From Bacillota bacterium (GTDB lineage Bacteria; Bacillota; Clostridia; Christensenellales; Aristaeellaceae), in contig JAEZTL010000016.1 of the NCBI GenBank assembly GCA_023421395.1, positions 1 to 64,000 of the forward strand: a DNA stretch of 64,000 nucleotides, written 5' to 3'. Each line of letters opens with the position of its first letter. Position 1 is the stretch's first letter. The notes under the pieces are model-generated. The model had not been told where the DNA came from and searched no databases. It worked only from the letters and a program-made list of their open reading frames with translations. The translations under genes and the position numbers were made by a program. Positions 50,863 to 59,081 of this stretch are shown one piece after another.

Positions 50863-52258
50863 TGTTCACTCAATCGGCTTTAAGCTGTTCAAATACTTTA
50901 CGCTGCTGGCCGCGGCAATTCTGGGGATGCTGTGGCTGCTCCAGACGGTGTTTTTGCAGAGCCTGTACGAGGGCATGATGACCCGGGAGCTGGAAGCGGT
51001 GGCCGACCGGCTGGCGGCGGCGCGGAACCAGGCGGACTTCGAGGATCTCCTGGACCGGGCGGCCTACGACAACAGCATCCTGGTGTATCTGATTGACGAG
51101 AACGGCTCCGTGTCCTATTCCACCGACGAGCACACGAGCGCGCGCATGGGCGATCGCAAGGGGCGCGGCGGCATTTCGCGCAGCCTGCCTTCGGACTATC
51201 AGAGCTTCCTTGGAAAATTGAGCGAAAGCGCCGACGGCCGCGTGCGCTATACGTTCCAGTCGGGCGGGGCGCGGACGCTGGTGCTGGGCGCACAGCTGGA
51301 CGGCGCGGTTTTGTACATCTCAACGCCGCTGGATCCGCTGAACGTGACGATCGAAATTCTGCGCCGGCAGCTTTTGTACGTGAGCCTCGCGGCGCTGATA
51401 CTGGGCCTGATCATCGCGTACCTGATCGCCAGGCGCTTCGCAAAGCCCGTGGCGGCGATCACCAGACAGGCCGGGGAACTGGCGGAAGGCCGCTTTCCCG
51501 AAACCTTTGACAAGGGCTTCTGTTCGGAGCTGGACCGGCTGTCGGACACGCTCGCTTATGCCAGCCGGGAGCTCGGCAAGGTGGAGGGCCTGCGCCGGGA
51601 CTTGATCGCCAACGTCTCCCACGACCTGCGAACGCCGCTGACGATGATCAAGGCCTATGCGGAGCTGATCCGGGACATCAGCGGTGACAACCCGGCAAAG
51701 CGGGCGGCGCATCTTGGCGTCATCACGGCCGAGTCCGACCGGCTGACCGAGTTGGTCAGCGACATCCTGGCGCTCAGCCAGGTGCAATCGGGCGGCATGG
51801 CGCTGGAACTGAAGGAAACGGATCTGGGCGGGATCGCCCGTCAGGTAATGTCCCGGTTTGAACCCCTGCTCGCCCGGGAAGGCGCGCGCTTCGAGGCGGA
51901 GATCGGCGGGGCCGAGACGGCGAAGGCCGACGAGCGCCGCATCGAGCAGGTGCTGTACAACCTGATCGGAAACGCAATGAACCACATTGGCGAGGATAAA
52001 ACGATCTACGTGACCGTGAAAGACGTTCCCGGCGCGGTGCGCGTGGAGGTCGCCGACCGGGGCGAGGGCATCGCCGCGGAGGATCTGCCCCGCATCTGGG
52101 AGCGCTACTACAAGGCGAAAAACCACGTGCGCCAGAAGGCGGGCACCGGGCTGGGACTTTCGATCGTGAAGGGCATTCTGGAGATGCACGGCGCGAAGTA
52201 CGGCGTCGTCAGCCGCCCGGGCGAAGGCAGCACTTTCTGGTTCGAACTCGCGCGGTGA
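50852..52258 (+). CDS. Membrane sensor histidine kinase (HAMP, HisKA, HATPase)
   Basis: 468 aa from TTG 50852, overlapping the regulator gene by 11 bp. Two membrane helices (about 12-36 and 170-192) enclose an extracytoplasmic sensor domain of about 135 residues. HAMP is at about 192-245, the phospho-acceptor His in NVSHDLRTPLTMIKAYAELI, the N-box in VLYNLIGNAMNHI, and the G boxes in DRGEGI and GTGLGLSIVKGI. It phosphorylates the regulator encoded upstream. The stimulus is unknown, but pairing with a Spy-like protein suggests envelope condition sensing. Confidence 0.95.
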   Translation: MKLDVHSIGFKLFKYFTLLAAAILGMLWLLQTVFLQSLYEGMMTRELEAVADRLAAARNQADFEDLLDRAAYDNSILVYLIDENGSVSYSTDEHTSARMGDRKGRGGISRSLPSDYQSFLGKLSESADGRVRYTFQSGGARTLVLGAQLDGAVLYISTPLDPLNVTIEILRRQLLYVSLAALILGLIIAYLIARRFAKPVAAITRQAGELAEGRFPETFDKGFCSELDRLSDTLAYASRELGKVEGLRRDLIANVSHDLRTPLTMIKAYAELIRDISGDNPAKRAAHLGVITAESDRLTELVSDILALSQVQSGGMALELKETDLGGIARQVMSRFEPLLAREGARFEAEIGGAETAKADERRIEQVLYNLIGNAMNHIGEDKTIYVTVKDVPGAVRVEVADRGEGIAAEDLPRIWERYYKAKNHVRQKAGTGLGLSIVKGILEMHGAKYGVVSRPGEGSTFWFELAR

Positions 52259-52329
52259 CGAACGCCGAATCGGGGCGCGAGGAGGATTCCGTGGCGCGCT
52301 TCCGCTCTGCCGGGAGCACAAAGCAAAAA

Positions 52330-52364
52330 GCCCGCCGGCCCGTTGGCCGGCGGGCGGTCTCTTG
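52330..52364. terminator. Terminator after the kinase operon
   Basis: 11-bp stem GCCCGCCGGCC / GGCCGGCGGGC, loop CGTT. AAAAA on the left gives a T-tract for the minus strand; GGTCTCTTG lies on the right. Confidence 0.65.
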
Positions 52365-52415
52365 TCCGGAGAACCACCGGCTAGGCCGATGGGCAAAAGG
52401 CTAAAGCGATGAATA

Positions 52416-52575
52416 ATACCAATCCAAAGCATGAATTCTTCGTTGGGCTGGCTCTTTTCGCGCAGAACGGTGTCGCCTTCCGCTCAATATAGCGCTGCTA
52501 TTCCTCGCTCCGGCTCCTTGTTCTGCATCGAAAATCTCTCAGCCCTTTGGAATAATTATTATTTTTACTTGGTAT
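52416..52575 (+). repeat. Dispersed palindromic intergenic repeat, copy 4 (left border of the arsenic island)
   Basis: 160 bp, starts ATACCAATCCAAAGCATGAA and ends TTTTTACTTGGTAT. About 6 differences in 160 bp from copy 5 at 60903, same orientation. The gap 52259-52647 holds only this element and the terminator. Confidence 0.92.
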
Positions 52576-52647
52576 AAGAACATCCTCCTATGCTAAAATG
52601 GGAGCGATCTGGCAGTCGCGCCAAGCCAAGGATAGGAGGAACAGTCA

Positions 52648-53164
52648 ATGAGTAATGACACAGGCAGTCCGGCACACGCGAAACGGCGGTGTCAACAGCG
52701 CATCGTATTAGCCCGCAGTACAGCCGGCAGGCAATCTATGGGAAGTACCGAGCAGAGACCGGGAAGATGATCCGGACGGTGTGCGAGCGGAACGGGGCGG
52801 AGGTCATGGAAGCGAACGCATGCCGGGCTATACCCATCTGCCGGTGAATATCCCGCCGAAGATGCCGGGATCGCGGTTCATGGGGATCTTGAAAGGGAAA
52901 ACGAGCCTGATGATCTTCGACAGGTTTGCGAGCCTGAAGGACAAGTACGGGAACCGGTACTTCCGGTGCAGAGGGTACTGCGTGGATACGGTCGGGCGCC
53001 ATAAAACTGCGATCGCGAAGTACATCCGGAAGCAGTCGGAAGGAGATCAGATCGCCGAGCCGATGAGCATGAAGGAGTACCTGAACCCGTTCACGGGCGC
53101 GCCGACGGGTGTGTTCAGAGTTTTCTGTCAGCGCGACTTCTGTGACGAAGTCAGTGATTTCTAA
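52648..53164 (+). pseudogene. Decayed IS200/IS605-family transposase (tnpA remnant)
   Basis: Three pieces in three frames match one TnpA. ATG 52648 with AGGAGGA begins SPAHAKRR. A second frame gives SRQAIYGKYRAETGKMIRTV and then CERNGAEVMEANAC. A third frame gives NIPPKMPGSRFMGILKGKTS, then LMIFDRFASLKDKYGN and EYLNPFTGAP. At least two frameshifts are needed. The HUH motif of the active site reads YTHL instead of HIH, so the first His is lost too. It is clearly dead. A hairpin typical of the IS200 right end lies at 53191-53209. Confidence 0.85.
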
Positions 53165-53190
53165 ATTCTCGGAGCCCGAGACGGAAGACA

Positions 53191-53209
53191 GCCACCCGAT
53201 GAGGGTGGC
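53191..53209. mobile_element. Subterminal hairpin of the IS200-like remnant
   Basis: GCCACCC (53191-53197), loop GATGA, GGGTGGC (53203-53209), 27 bp after the transposase remnant. IS200/IS605 elements end in such hairpins that the transposase recognises. Confidence 0.5.
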
Positions 53210-53415
53210 CGCCTGAAAAAATCGCTTATTCTTCCAAAGCCAGCCTGCCATAAGCTTCGTCGCTGACTGGTTCGCACCATTCGGTTTTACAGTCTGCGCC
53301 CGGCGCCCCGATGGCAATATGAGTTATGCAATAGACCTGGCGATAGGGCCCACCCCTTCAAAATGATCTGATCGTCCGCCCGCCCTCGCCCGAACGTGGA
53401 AGGAATCGTGGAAGA

Positions 53416-53440
53416 CCCGCCGAATTTGGCGGGCCTTTTT
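53416..53440 (+). terminator. Hairpin with T-tract left of arsC
   Basis: CCCGCC (53416-53421), loop GAATTT, GGCGGG (53428-53433), then TTTTT. Oriented for + strand transcription; it may also stop the minus-strand arsC transcript weakly. Nothing else is seen in 53210-53539. Confidence 0.6.
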
Positions 53441-53539
53441 CCGGAACCGATGTCCTATGGGGACATTCGTTGATATAAAACGCGGCGGCCGAGGGTCCGT
53501 ATGGCGAAACGATGCCGCATGCGGGGTATGCGTCAGGCC

Positions 53540-53941
53540 CTATGGGTTCGTGATGCTTTGCCGTAAAGCGATGATCTTTTCCTCGATCTCCTGGATGACC
53601 TTAACGAACGCTTCGTCAGTCTGTCCTGTCGGATCGGGCAGCCCCCAATCCTCACGGCACCTGCAGGGGAGGGAAGGACACGCCACATTACAGCCCATCG
53701 TGACGGCCACGTCAATCGGGGGCAATCCCGCAATCAGCTTGGGCCGCTGGGTGAGCTCCATATCGATTCCGTAGAGCTGCTTCATCAGGCGCACGGCGTC
53801 CGGGTTGATGCGGTCCTTCAGTTCCGTGCCCGCGGAATGGCTTTCAAACACATCTCCGGCAAGGCGCTTTCCCAGAGCTTCGGCAATCTGGCTGCGACAG
53901 CTGTTATGTACGCAGATGAACGCGACCTTCTGTTTACTCAT
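53540..53941 (-). CDS. arsC: Arsenate reductase, thioredoxin-coupled (ArsC, LMW-PTP fold)
   Basis: 133 aa. CVHNSCRSQIAE near the N-terminus is the phosphate-binding loop with the nucleophilic Cys. MGCNVACPSLPC near residue 80 holds the resolving Cys pair, the arrangement of the Staphylococcus pI258-type enzyme that uses thioredoxin. It reduces arsenate to arsenite for export by the Acr3 protein, whose gene overlaps by 8 bp (ATGAGTAA). It is last in the operon arsR1-ferredoxin-acr3-arsC. Confidence 0.96.
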   Translation of the reverse strand: MSKQKVAFICVHNSCRSQIAEALGKRLAGDVFESHSAGTELKDRINPDAVRLMKQLYGIDMELTQRPKLIAGLPPIDVAVTMGCNVACPSLPCRCREDWGLPDPTGQTDEAFVKVIQEIEEKIIALRQSITNP

Positions 53942-54980
53942 GCGGAAACCACTCCTTCGTATTGTTGGCGATCTTGACGAGCGTCAGCATGACCGGGACC
54001 TCCACCAGCACCCCCACAATGGTGGCGAGTGCCACCGGGCTCTGCGCGCCGAACAGCGCAATCGCCACGGCCACGGACAACTCAAAGAAGTTCGACGCAC
54101 CAATCATGCCCGCCGGCGCGGCGATATCGTGCTTGAGCTTAAGCGCCTTGCCCGAGAGGTACGCGATGAAGAAGATGAGGAACGTCTGAATCGTCAGCGG
54201 AACCGCGATCAAGAGGATGTGCAGCGGGTTTTGCAGGATCACCTTGCCCTGAAACGAGAAGATGATGACGAGCGTCAGAAGCAGCCCTGCGATGGTCACG
54301 TTATTCCATTTGGGGACGAAAACGCCATTGAAGTATTCCTCGCCTTTGCGCCGGGTCATTTGGGTACGGGTGATCACACCGCCCGCCAGCGGGATGACCA
54401 CAAACAGCATGACCGACAGAATCAGCGTGTCCCACGGAATCTGGACGCCGCCTACACCAAGCAGGAACGCCACAATCGGTGTGAACGCGATAAGGATGAT
54501 GAGATCGTTCGTCGCCACCTGAACCACGGTGTAGGCGGGGTTGCCCTTGGTCAGATGGCTCCAGACGAAGACCATCGCCGTGCAGGGTGCAGCACCCAGC
54601 AATACCGCGCCCGCCAGATAATCGCGCGCGAGGTCGGCTGGAATCAGCGCCTTAAAAACCACGTAGAAGAAAAACCACGCAATGCCAAACATGGTGAAGG
54701 GCTTGATGAGCCAGTTCGTCACCCACGTAAGGAATAAGCCCTTGGGGTTTTTGCCGACGTTGCGAATGCTCTGGAAGTCCACCTTCAGCATCATCGGGTA
54801 AATCATCAGCCAGATAAGAATCGCGATGGGGATCGACACGTTTGCGTATTCAAAACGCCCGAGAAACGCTGGAATTCCCGGCAGGAATTGGCCGATGAGC
54901 ACCCCGGTCGCCATGCAAAGAATGACCCAAACCGTCAGGTACTTCTCAAAGAAGCCGATTCCACTTTTCCCGCTCTCCAT
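53934..54980 (-). CDS. acr3: Arsenite efflux permease, ACR3 family
   Basis: 348 aa with ten membrane helices. LLGAAPCTAMVFVWSHL contains the conserved Cys of the ACR3 family, and APAGMIGASNFFELSVAVAI is the second signature. It exports arsenite made by ArsC, driven by the proton gradient. ATG 54978-54980 follows GAGGTGACGAGG; GTG 54987-54989 is an alternative. The gene lies between a small ferredoxin gene (5 bp upstream) and arsC. Confidence 0.96.
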   Translation of the reverse strand: MESGKSGIGFFEKYLTVWVILCMATGVLIGQFLPGIPAFLGRFEYANVSIPIAILIWLMIYPMMLKVDFQSIRNVGKNPKGLFLTWVTNWLIKPFTMFGIAWFFFYVVFKALIPADLARDYLAGAVLLGAAPCTAMVFVWSHLTKGNPAYTVVQVATNDLIILIAFTPIVAFLLGVGGVQIPWDTLILSVMLFVVIPLAGGVITRTQMTRRKGEEYFNGVFVPKWNNVTIAGLLLTLVIIFSFQGKVILQNPLHILLIAVPLTIQTFLIFFIAYLSGKALKLKHDIAAPAGMIGASNFFELSVAVAIALFGAQSPVALATIVGVLVEVPVMLTLVKIANNTKEWFPHE

Positions 54981-54985
54981 CCTCG

Positions 54986-55189
54986 TCACCTCAATTCAAT
55001 GCAGTTGCCACAGCACAGTGGCAGGCAAATACCGCATCCGTCGCACTTCTCCGGGTCGATCTCCATGCGGGAGCCAATCGGTTCGTCCTCATCCTCCGTC
55101 CATGAAATAGCCCCGGTCGGGCATTCCCTGAGCGGCTTGCAGATGCGGCTGTCCGACGCGCACTTCCTCTTGTCAATTATTGCCTTCAT
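54986..55189 (-). CDS. Small 2[4Fe-4S] ferredoxin-like protein
   Basis: 67 aa from ATG 55187-55189. Two Cys clusters: KCASDSRICKPLRECP and KCDGCGICLPLCCGNC. The second is a regular CxxCxxCxxxC site; the first has wider spacing. It is likely an electron carrier. Found inside an ars operon, it may feed electrons to an oxidoreductase or replace thioredoxin in arsenate reduction; this is inference from position. Confidence 0.8.
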   Translation of the reverse strand: MKAIIDKRKCASDSRICKPLRECPTGAISWTEDEDEPIGSRMEIDPEKCDGCGICLPLCCGNCIELR

Positions 55190-55219
55190 ACCCCTCGTCC
55201 TTTCGCGATGCATCGTGAT

Positions 55220-55531
55220 TCATTCCCGGCAGTCGCAGTCAGGTTCGTCGCTGGTAATCTCCGTGTACTGTGTCATCAATTGAAGCCCCGGTTCTCTTGC
55301 CGCTGGGCTGATGGAGTAGTACGCCCACTTGCCTTCTTTTCTCACGTTCACGATTCCCGATTCGCAAAGGATCTTCATAGGGTGCGAAAGCGTTGACTGC
55401 CCAATGCTCAGAGCGTCTTGGAGCTTGCACGCGCATTTCTCACCACTGCGCAGCATCCGCGGGATCGTCAGCCGGTTTTCATCGCAAAACGCCTTGAACA
55501 CCTGAGTGTGCTTCGTGTTCTCGTTTCCCAC
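55220..55531 (-). CDS. arsR: ArsR-family metalloregulator 1
   Basis: 103 aa winged helix. GEKCACKLQDALSIGQSTLSHPMKIL contains the CxC As(III)-binding motif in the recognition-helix region, followed by the wing GIVNVRKEGKWAYYSI. The tail has more Cys (EPDCDCRE). It represses the operon arsR-ferredoxin-acr3-arsC until arsenite binds. An upstream palindrome and promoter are seen at 55543-55595. Confidence 0.93.
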   Translation of the reverse strand: MGNENTKHTQVFKAFCDENRLTIPRMLRSGEKCACKLQDALSIGQSTLSHPMKILCESGIVNVRKEGKWAYYSISPAAREPGLQLMTQYTEITSDEPDCDCRE

Positions 55532-55542
55532 TCAACCACCTC

Positions 55543-55595
55543 GAATCGATAATCGTCGATTCAACCATCGTATGCGATATATCGATGATGGCCAA
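55543..55595 (-). promoter_or_regulatory. Promoter and operator of the arsR1 operon
   Basis: Minus strand -35 TTGGCC (55595-55590), 17-bp spacer holding the palindrome CGATATATCG, -10 TACGAT (55572-55567). A second inverted repeat GAATCGA N6 TCGATTC lies at 55543-55562. Both are plausible ArsR sites. Confidence 0.65.
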
Positions 55596-55633
55596 TGCGC
55601 CCGGTACATTTTACATAAACCGGAATCCTTGGA

Positions 55634-55668
55634 CAAGAAAGCGCCGCCTGGCATCACCCAAACGGCGC
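55634..55668 (-). terminator. Terminator of the arsR2-arsP operon
   Basis: Minus-strand stem GCGCCG / CGGCGC (55668-55663 with 55646-55641) with a 16-base loop, followed by TTTCTTGT. Confidence 0.5.
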
Positions 55669-55682
55669 GTTGGGGATCCCCG

Positions 55683-56030
55683 CTATCCCCTGACCTTGTT
55701 GAGGATGGTGACCACCTCGTCGGTTTTCAGCACTTTGCCGTAGGAGACGACCCTGCCATCCACCACCAGCGCGGGCGTAGACATCACGCCATAGGCCGCG
55801 ATCTGCGCAAAATCCCGCACATGGTCTATCGCCGGATCCATGCCAAGCTGTTCAAGCGCCGCCTTCGTCGCGGCTTCAAGCTGGTTGCACTTTGCGCAGC
55901 CGCTGCCCAATATCTTGACAGAAGCGCCTTCCGACTTTGCGGTCTCCGCCTTCTCCATGCGCTCGGCGTCGCAATTGCCGCAGCAGCAGGGAGCCTCTTC
56001 CTTCGCCGTCTTCTTTCCAAACAGTCCCAT
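55683..56030 (-). CDS. Thioredoxin-like redox-active disulfide protein
   Basis: 115 aa from ATG 56028-56030 (AAGGAGGA upstream). A Cys-rich start (APCCCGNCDAE), then a thioredoxin fold of the TM0996/MTH895 type with GSGCAKCNQLE as the CxxC site and VMSTPALVVDGRVV as the cis-Pro region. These small proteins accompany permeases of the ArsP/DUF318 type. It may shuttle electrons or metalloid to the split permease encoded just upstream. Confidence 0.88.
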   Translation of the reverse strand: MGLFGKKTAKEEAPCCCGNCDAERMEKAETAKSEGASVKILGSGCAKCNQLEAATKAALEQLGMDPAIDHVRDFAQIAAYGVMSTPALVVDGRVVSYGKVLKTDEVVTILNKVRG

Positions 56031-56047
56031 GATGTCGTCCTCCTTGA

Positions 56048-56575
56048 TTACTGATTGATTTCGTAGATTTCGCGCTGTTGCGCGCCGCTCAGTGACTTTT
56101 GGGTGACCGCCGCGATGATCATGATGCCGACAATGCTCAGGGCGAGCCTGGTCAGCGTAAACGCTGGGCCCAGACTGGCGGCTTCGAAGGTCAGCATCGG
56201 GATTTTCGTCGTCGACCACGCGCCGATGAAGATGAACACGTTCATCAGGCTGCTTCCCTTTTTCAGCATCACCCCGGCGACGGGAAAAGCCGCATACAAT
56301 GGGCCGGCGGCGGCGGAGCCGAGGAGAAACGCGATCAGAATCCCTTGGATGCCGGAACCATTTCCGGTGTACTTCATCATGGTTGCCCTGTCTATCCACA
56401 CGTCCATTAGGCCCAAAAGGATGAAGATCGGCGGGATGACCGATAGCATTTCCACAAGGTTTCGCTTCGTGATGTCCAGAGCTTTCCGCCCGATATCCGG
56501 CAAGGCCAGGCCGATCACGATATTGGCCAGAACCAGCAGAAAGAACACGCCGTACCGCTTGACGGTTTTCGCCAT
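56048..56575 (-). CDS. Split ArsP/DUF318-type permease, second half
   Basis: 175 aa, four to five membrane segments, with LLGLMDVWIDRATMMKYTGN and AGPLYAAFPVAGVMLKKG. It resembles one half of PF03773 permeases (about 330 aa). Its ATG directly follows the TAG of the gene that provides the other half, so both are made together in equal amounts. Transported substrate unknown; the neighbours suggest a metalloid or organic arsenical. Confidence 0.75.
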   Translation of the reverse strand: MAKTVKRYGVFFLLVLANIVIGLALPDIGRKALDITKRNLVEMLSVIPPIFILLGLMDVWIDRATMMKYTGNGSGIQGILIAFLLGSAAAGPLYAAFPVAGVMLKKGSSLMNVFIFIGAWSTTKIPMLTFEAASLGPAFTLTRLALSIVGIMIIAAVTQKSLSGAQQREIYEINQ

Positions 56576-57052
56576 CTACAACACCACCCCGATCACAGCG
56601 GCCGCAATCAGCGAGAACGCGAAGGCGGATACATTCCGGACGATCGTCGCGCGTTTTCCGAACGTCTTGATTTCAAGAGGCATCGTAACGATACCTACCA
56701 TCATCAGCGTGGAGACGAACGCCGTGATCTGCATGTAGCCCGCGCCGTTTTTCAATAGCGCGGCGGCCAGTGGGAAGGCGACAAACCCCGGAATCAGCGT
56801 GATCGCCCCGATGACGGACGCCGCCAATACGCCCCAGAGGCCGGAGCTCGTTCCCAGCAGCCTTGTGATCATCTCCGGGCTCAGTATGGCCAGCGCCAGC
56901 CCGATCAGGATCAGAATGGCGAGGAACTGAGGCAGGATGTTCTCAAATGCCTTCCAGGCTTTCTTGAGCGCCGCTTTCGTTTTTCCGCGATCCTTGTAAA
57001 ACGATAGCGCAAGGCCCGCGATGGCAAGCACGTATAGAATAATCGTAAACAT
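56576..57052 (-). CDS. Split ArsP/DUF318-type permease, first half
   Basis: 158 aa from ATG 57050-57052 (AGGGTG upstream). Membrane segments with LAILILIGLALAILSPEMIT and IPGFVAFPLAAALLKNGAGY, and VGIVTMPLEIKTFGKRATIV near the end. The open frame continues upstream to 57265 but that part lacks hydrophobic segments and looks like chance coding. Together with the 175-aa gene that follows it sums to 333 aa, the size of the full-length ArsP-type permease at 58005-59018. Confidence 0.75.
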   Translation of the reverse strand: MFTIILYVLAIAGLALSFYKDRGKTKAALKKAWKAFENILPQFLAILILIGLALAILSPEMITRLLGTSSGLWGVLAASVIGAITLIPGFVAFPLAAALLKNGAGYMQITAFVSTLMMVGIVTMPLEIKTFGKRATIVRNVSAFAFSLIAAAVIGVVL

Positions 57053-57218
57053 CTCGCACCCTGCGTTGAACGCGCATGCCCCTTCCCTGGAATCCGAGGT
57101 AGAATAGATAACGCCCGATGTCGCAAATCCGTGTGCCCATTGCGCCATGATTGCCGCGTTCCGCTTTCCGTATTTCCGTTCGCTGGCGCGACGGTCCGGA
57201 TCCGTTTTGCCGGATCCA

Positions 57219-57992
57219 TCAACAGCAGGTTCCCCTGCATGAGCATGATTTCTGTTTTTTTCCATCGTAGAACGCCTTCAGGGATTTCGGCAACTCGTAG
57301 TTCCCGCAGCCGCATCCGCCGTCAGATTTGGAAAACACGGCGCGGAGAATGGCTTCGGCGAGCATCCCCTTCGGAGGCACCTCATACGATTGCCCGTCAT
57401 ATTCAAACACCCGACAATCGACGTCCGCGCCGCTGATCTCGCTGCAGCATCCGCAGCGGTTCTCCGCAACGCTTTCGCAGATGTCCTGGCCGTTGACCCG
57501 GATGGTTGGCGACGAGAGAAAGCGATACTTTCCGGCGATCTCCGCCGTCGACATCTCCACTTTCTTGTACTCGACATCCAGCCCCGCGAGCTCGAGGGCG
57601 GGCGTCAGAACCATCATGACTTCATCCAGCTCGTGATCCGTTTCAATACAGCGGCTGCAGGTGCTCCGATCAAGATACAGGTACTCCACGACGGCTTTCT
57701 TTTCGGCCGCCGTTTCACATTCGCCGCTGCCTCCGCACCCACAGGCGGCGGACGCCTCTCCCACGCTGCCTTTTGGCGGCATCCAGTCCGTGTCCTCGCC
57801 GACATAGGTGATCGCGCCGGCCGGACAGCGGTTCCCGCAGCCGTGGCAGTGGTCGACGCATTCGTTCGGGCGTTTCACAACCGGTGTCGGCGCCTTTGAC
57901 ACATCATAGACGCCGTGCGGGCATTTCGCCACACAGGTTCCGCATTCCATGCAGGTCGAATAATCGACGACGGGATACCATGCGCCAACCAA
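57219..57992 (-). CDS. Fusion of 2[4Fe-4S] ferredoxin and DUF2703-type domain
   Basis: 257 aa from TTG 57990-57992 (TAGGAGGCG upstream). Residues 1 to about 75: two ferredoxin motifs (CMECGTCVAKCPHG and CHGCGNRCPAGA), then a Cys/Gly-rich linker (CGCGGSGEC). Residues about 100-250: a thioredoxin-like DUF2703 domain (LYLDRSTCSRCIETDHELDE; SSPTIRVNGQDI). It ends in KKQKSCSCRGTCC, a likely metal or metalloid-binding tail. A redox role in metalloid handling is inferred from the ars operon. Confidence 0.82.
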   Translation of the reverse strand: MVGAWYPVVDYSTCMECGTCVAKCPHGVYDVSKAPTPVVKRPNECVDHCHGCGNRCPAGAITYVGEDTDWMPPKGSVGEASAACGCGGSGECETAAEKKAVVEYLYLDRSTCSRCIETDHELDEVMMVLTPALELAGLDVEYKKVEMSTAEIAGKYRFLSSPTIRVNGQDICESVAENRCGCCSEISGADVDCRVFEYDGQSYEVPPKGMLAEAILRAVFSKSDGGCGCGNYELPKSLKAFYDGKKQKSCSCRGTCC

Positions 57993-58004
57993 ATCGAACG
58001 CCTC

Positions 58005-59018
58005 CTACAGAATAAACCCCTGCAACATGTTGAAGAAGTACCCGACGATGATGATCCCGACGGTGCAGATCACGATGAACAGCGCCAGCAGCTTCGGTTT
58101 TACCGCTTTTCGGAGCATGATCATCGACGGAAGCGACAGCGTCGTGACCGCCATCATGAACGATAGGATGGAGCCAAGCAGCGCGCCCTTTCCAAGCAGC
58201 GCTTCCGCGATGGGAATGGTGCCGAAAATATCCGCGTACATCGGAACGCCGATCAACGTCGCCAGGACAACGCCGAAAGGGTTATTGCTTCCAAGAATGA
58301 GGGCAACCCATTGTTCGGGGATCCAGTTGTGGATCGCCGCGCCGATCCCCACGCCGACCAGGATGTACGGGAAAACCTTCTTGAAGGTGGCAAGCATCTG
58401 CTCCTTCGCGTATTGGAGCCGGTCCCGCTTTGTAAGGTCGGGCGATTCGATGTCTACGCCGCCAGCGGTCATGATGAAGCTCTCGACGTACTTCTCCATG
58501 CGGAGTTTCTCGATGAGCGAACCGCCGGCCACAGCGACGATCAGCCCAACCACGACGTAGATGATCGCAACTTTCGCGCCGAAGATGCTCATCAGAAGAA
58601 GCAGCGAGCCCAGGTCCACCATTGGCGAGGAGATCAGAAATGAGAACGTGACCCCGAGCGGCAAACCCGCGGAGGTGAAGCCGATGAACAGCGGAATCGA
58701 CGAGCAGGAACAGAACGGCGTCACCGTGCCCAGAAGCGCCGCGATGCAGTTCGCCCAGATGCCGTGGAATCGGCCGAGGATCTTTTTGCTCCGCTCCGGC
58801 GGGAAGTAGCTTTGGATGTAGCTGATGAGGAAGATCAGAAAACACAGCAGAACCGTGATCTTGATCACGTCGTAGAGGAAGAACTGCAGGCTCCCTACCC
58901 AACGGTTTGTTGCGCTCAGGCCGACCGCTGAAAGACCGTGCTCAATCAGCGTGTTCAGCCATTTCATGCCGAGGATTTGATTTTGAAAGAAATCCCAGAT
59001 CGTCATTAATGCTTGCAC
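58005..59018 (-). CDS. arsP: ArsP-type permease (PF03773), full length
   Basis: 337 aa, eight to ten membrane segments. TPFCSCSSIPLFIGFTSAGL is the ArsP Cys motif; SFLISSPMVDLGSLLLLMS and VGVPMYADIFGTIPIAEALL are the other conserved loops. Known ArsP proteins export trivalent organoarsenicals. It is the first structural gene after arsR2 and lies 12 bp before the ferredoxin fusion gene. Start ATG 59016-59018; an RBS is not obvious. Confidence 0.88.
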   Translation of the reverse strand: MQALMTIWDFFQNQILGMKWLNTLIEHGLSAVGLSATNRWVGSLQFFLYDVIKITVLLCFLIFLISYIQSYFPPERSKKILGRFHGIWANCIAALLGTVTPFCSCSSIPLFIGFTSAGLPLGVTFSFLISSPMVDLGSLLLLMSIFGAKVAIIYVVVGLIVAVAGGSLIEKLRMEKYVESFIMTAGGVDIESPDLTKRDRLQYAKEQMLATFKKVFPYILVGVGIGAAIHNWIPEQWVALILGSNNPFGVVLATLIGVPMYADIFGTIPIAEALLGKGALLGSILSFMMAVTTLSLPSMIMLRKAVKPKLLALFIVICTVGIIIVGYFFNMLQGFIL

Positions 59019-59081
59019 GTTTTATTGCCTCTCTATCTTGATCCAACCGATAACCCGGGTTTCATTGAAACAGGCAGACCG

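Noticed and set aside
57053..57265. N-terminal extension of the split permease first half
   Set aside because: 71 hydrophilic residues without family similarity, and a better RBS before ATG 57052.
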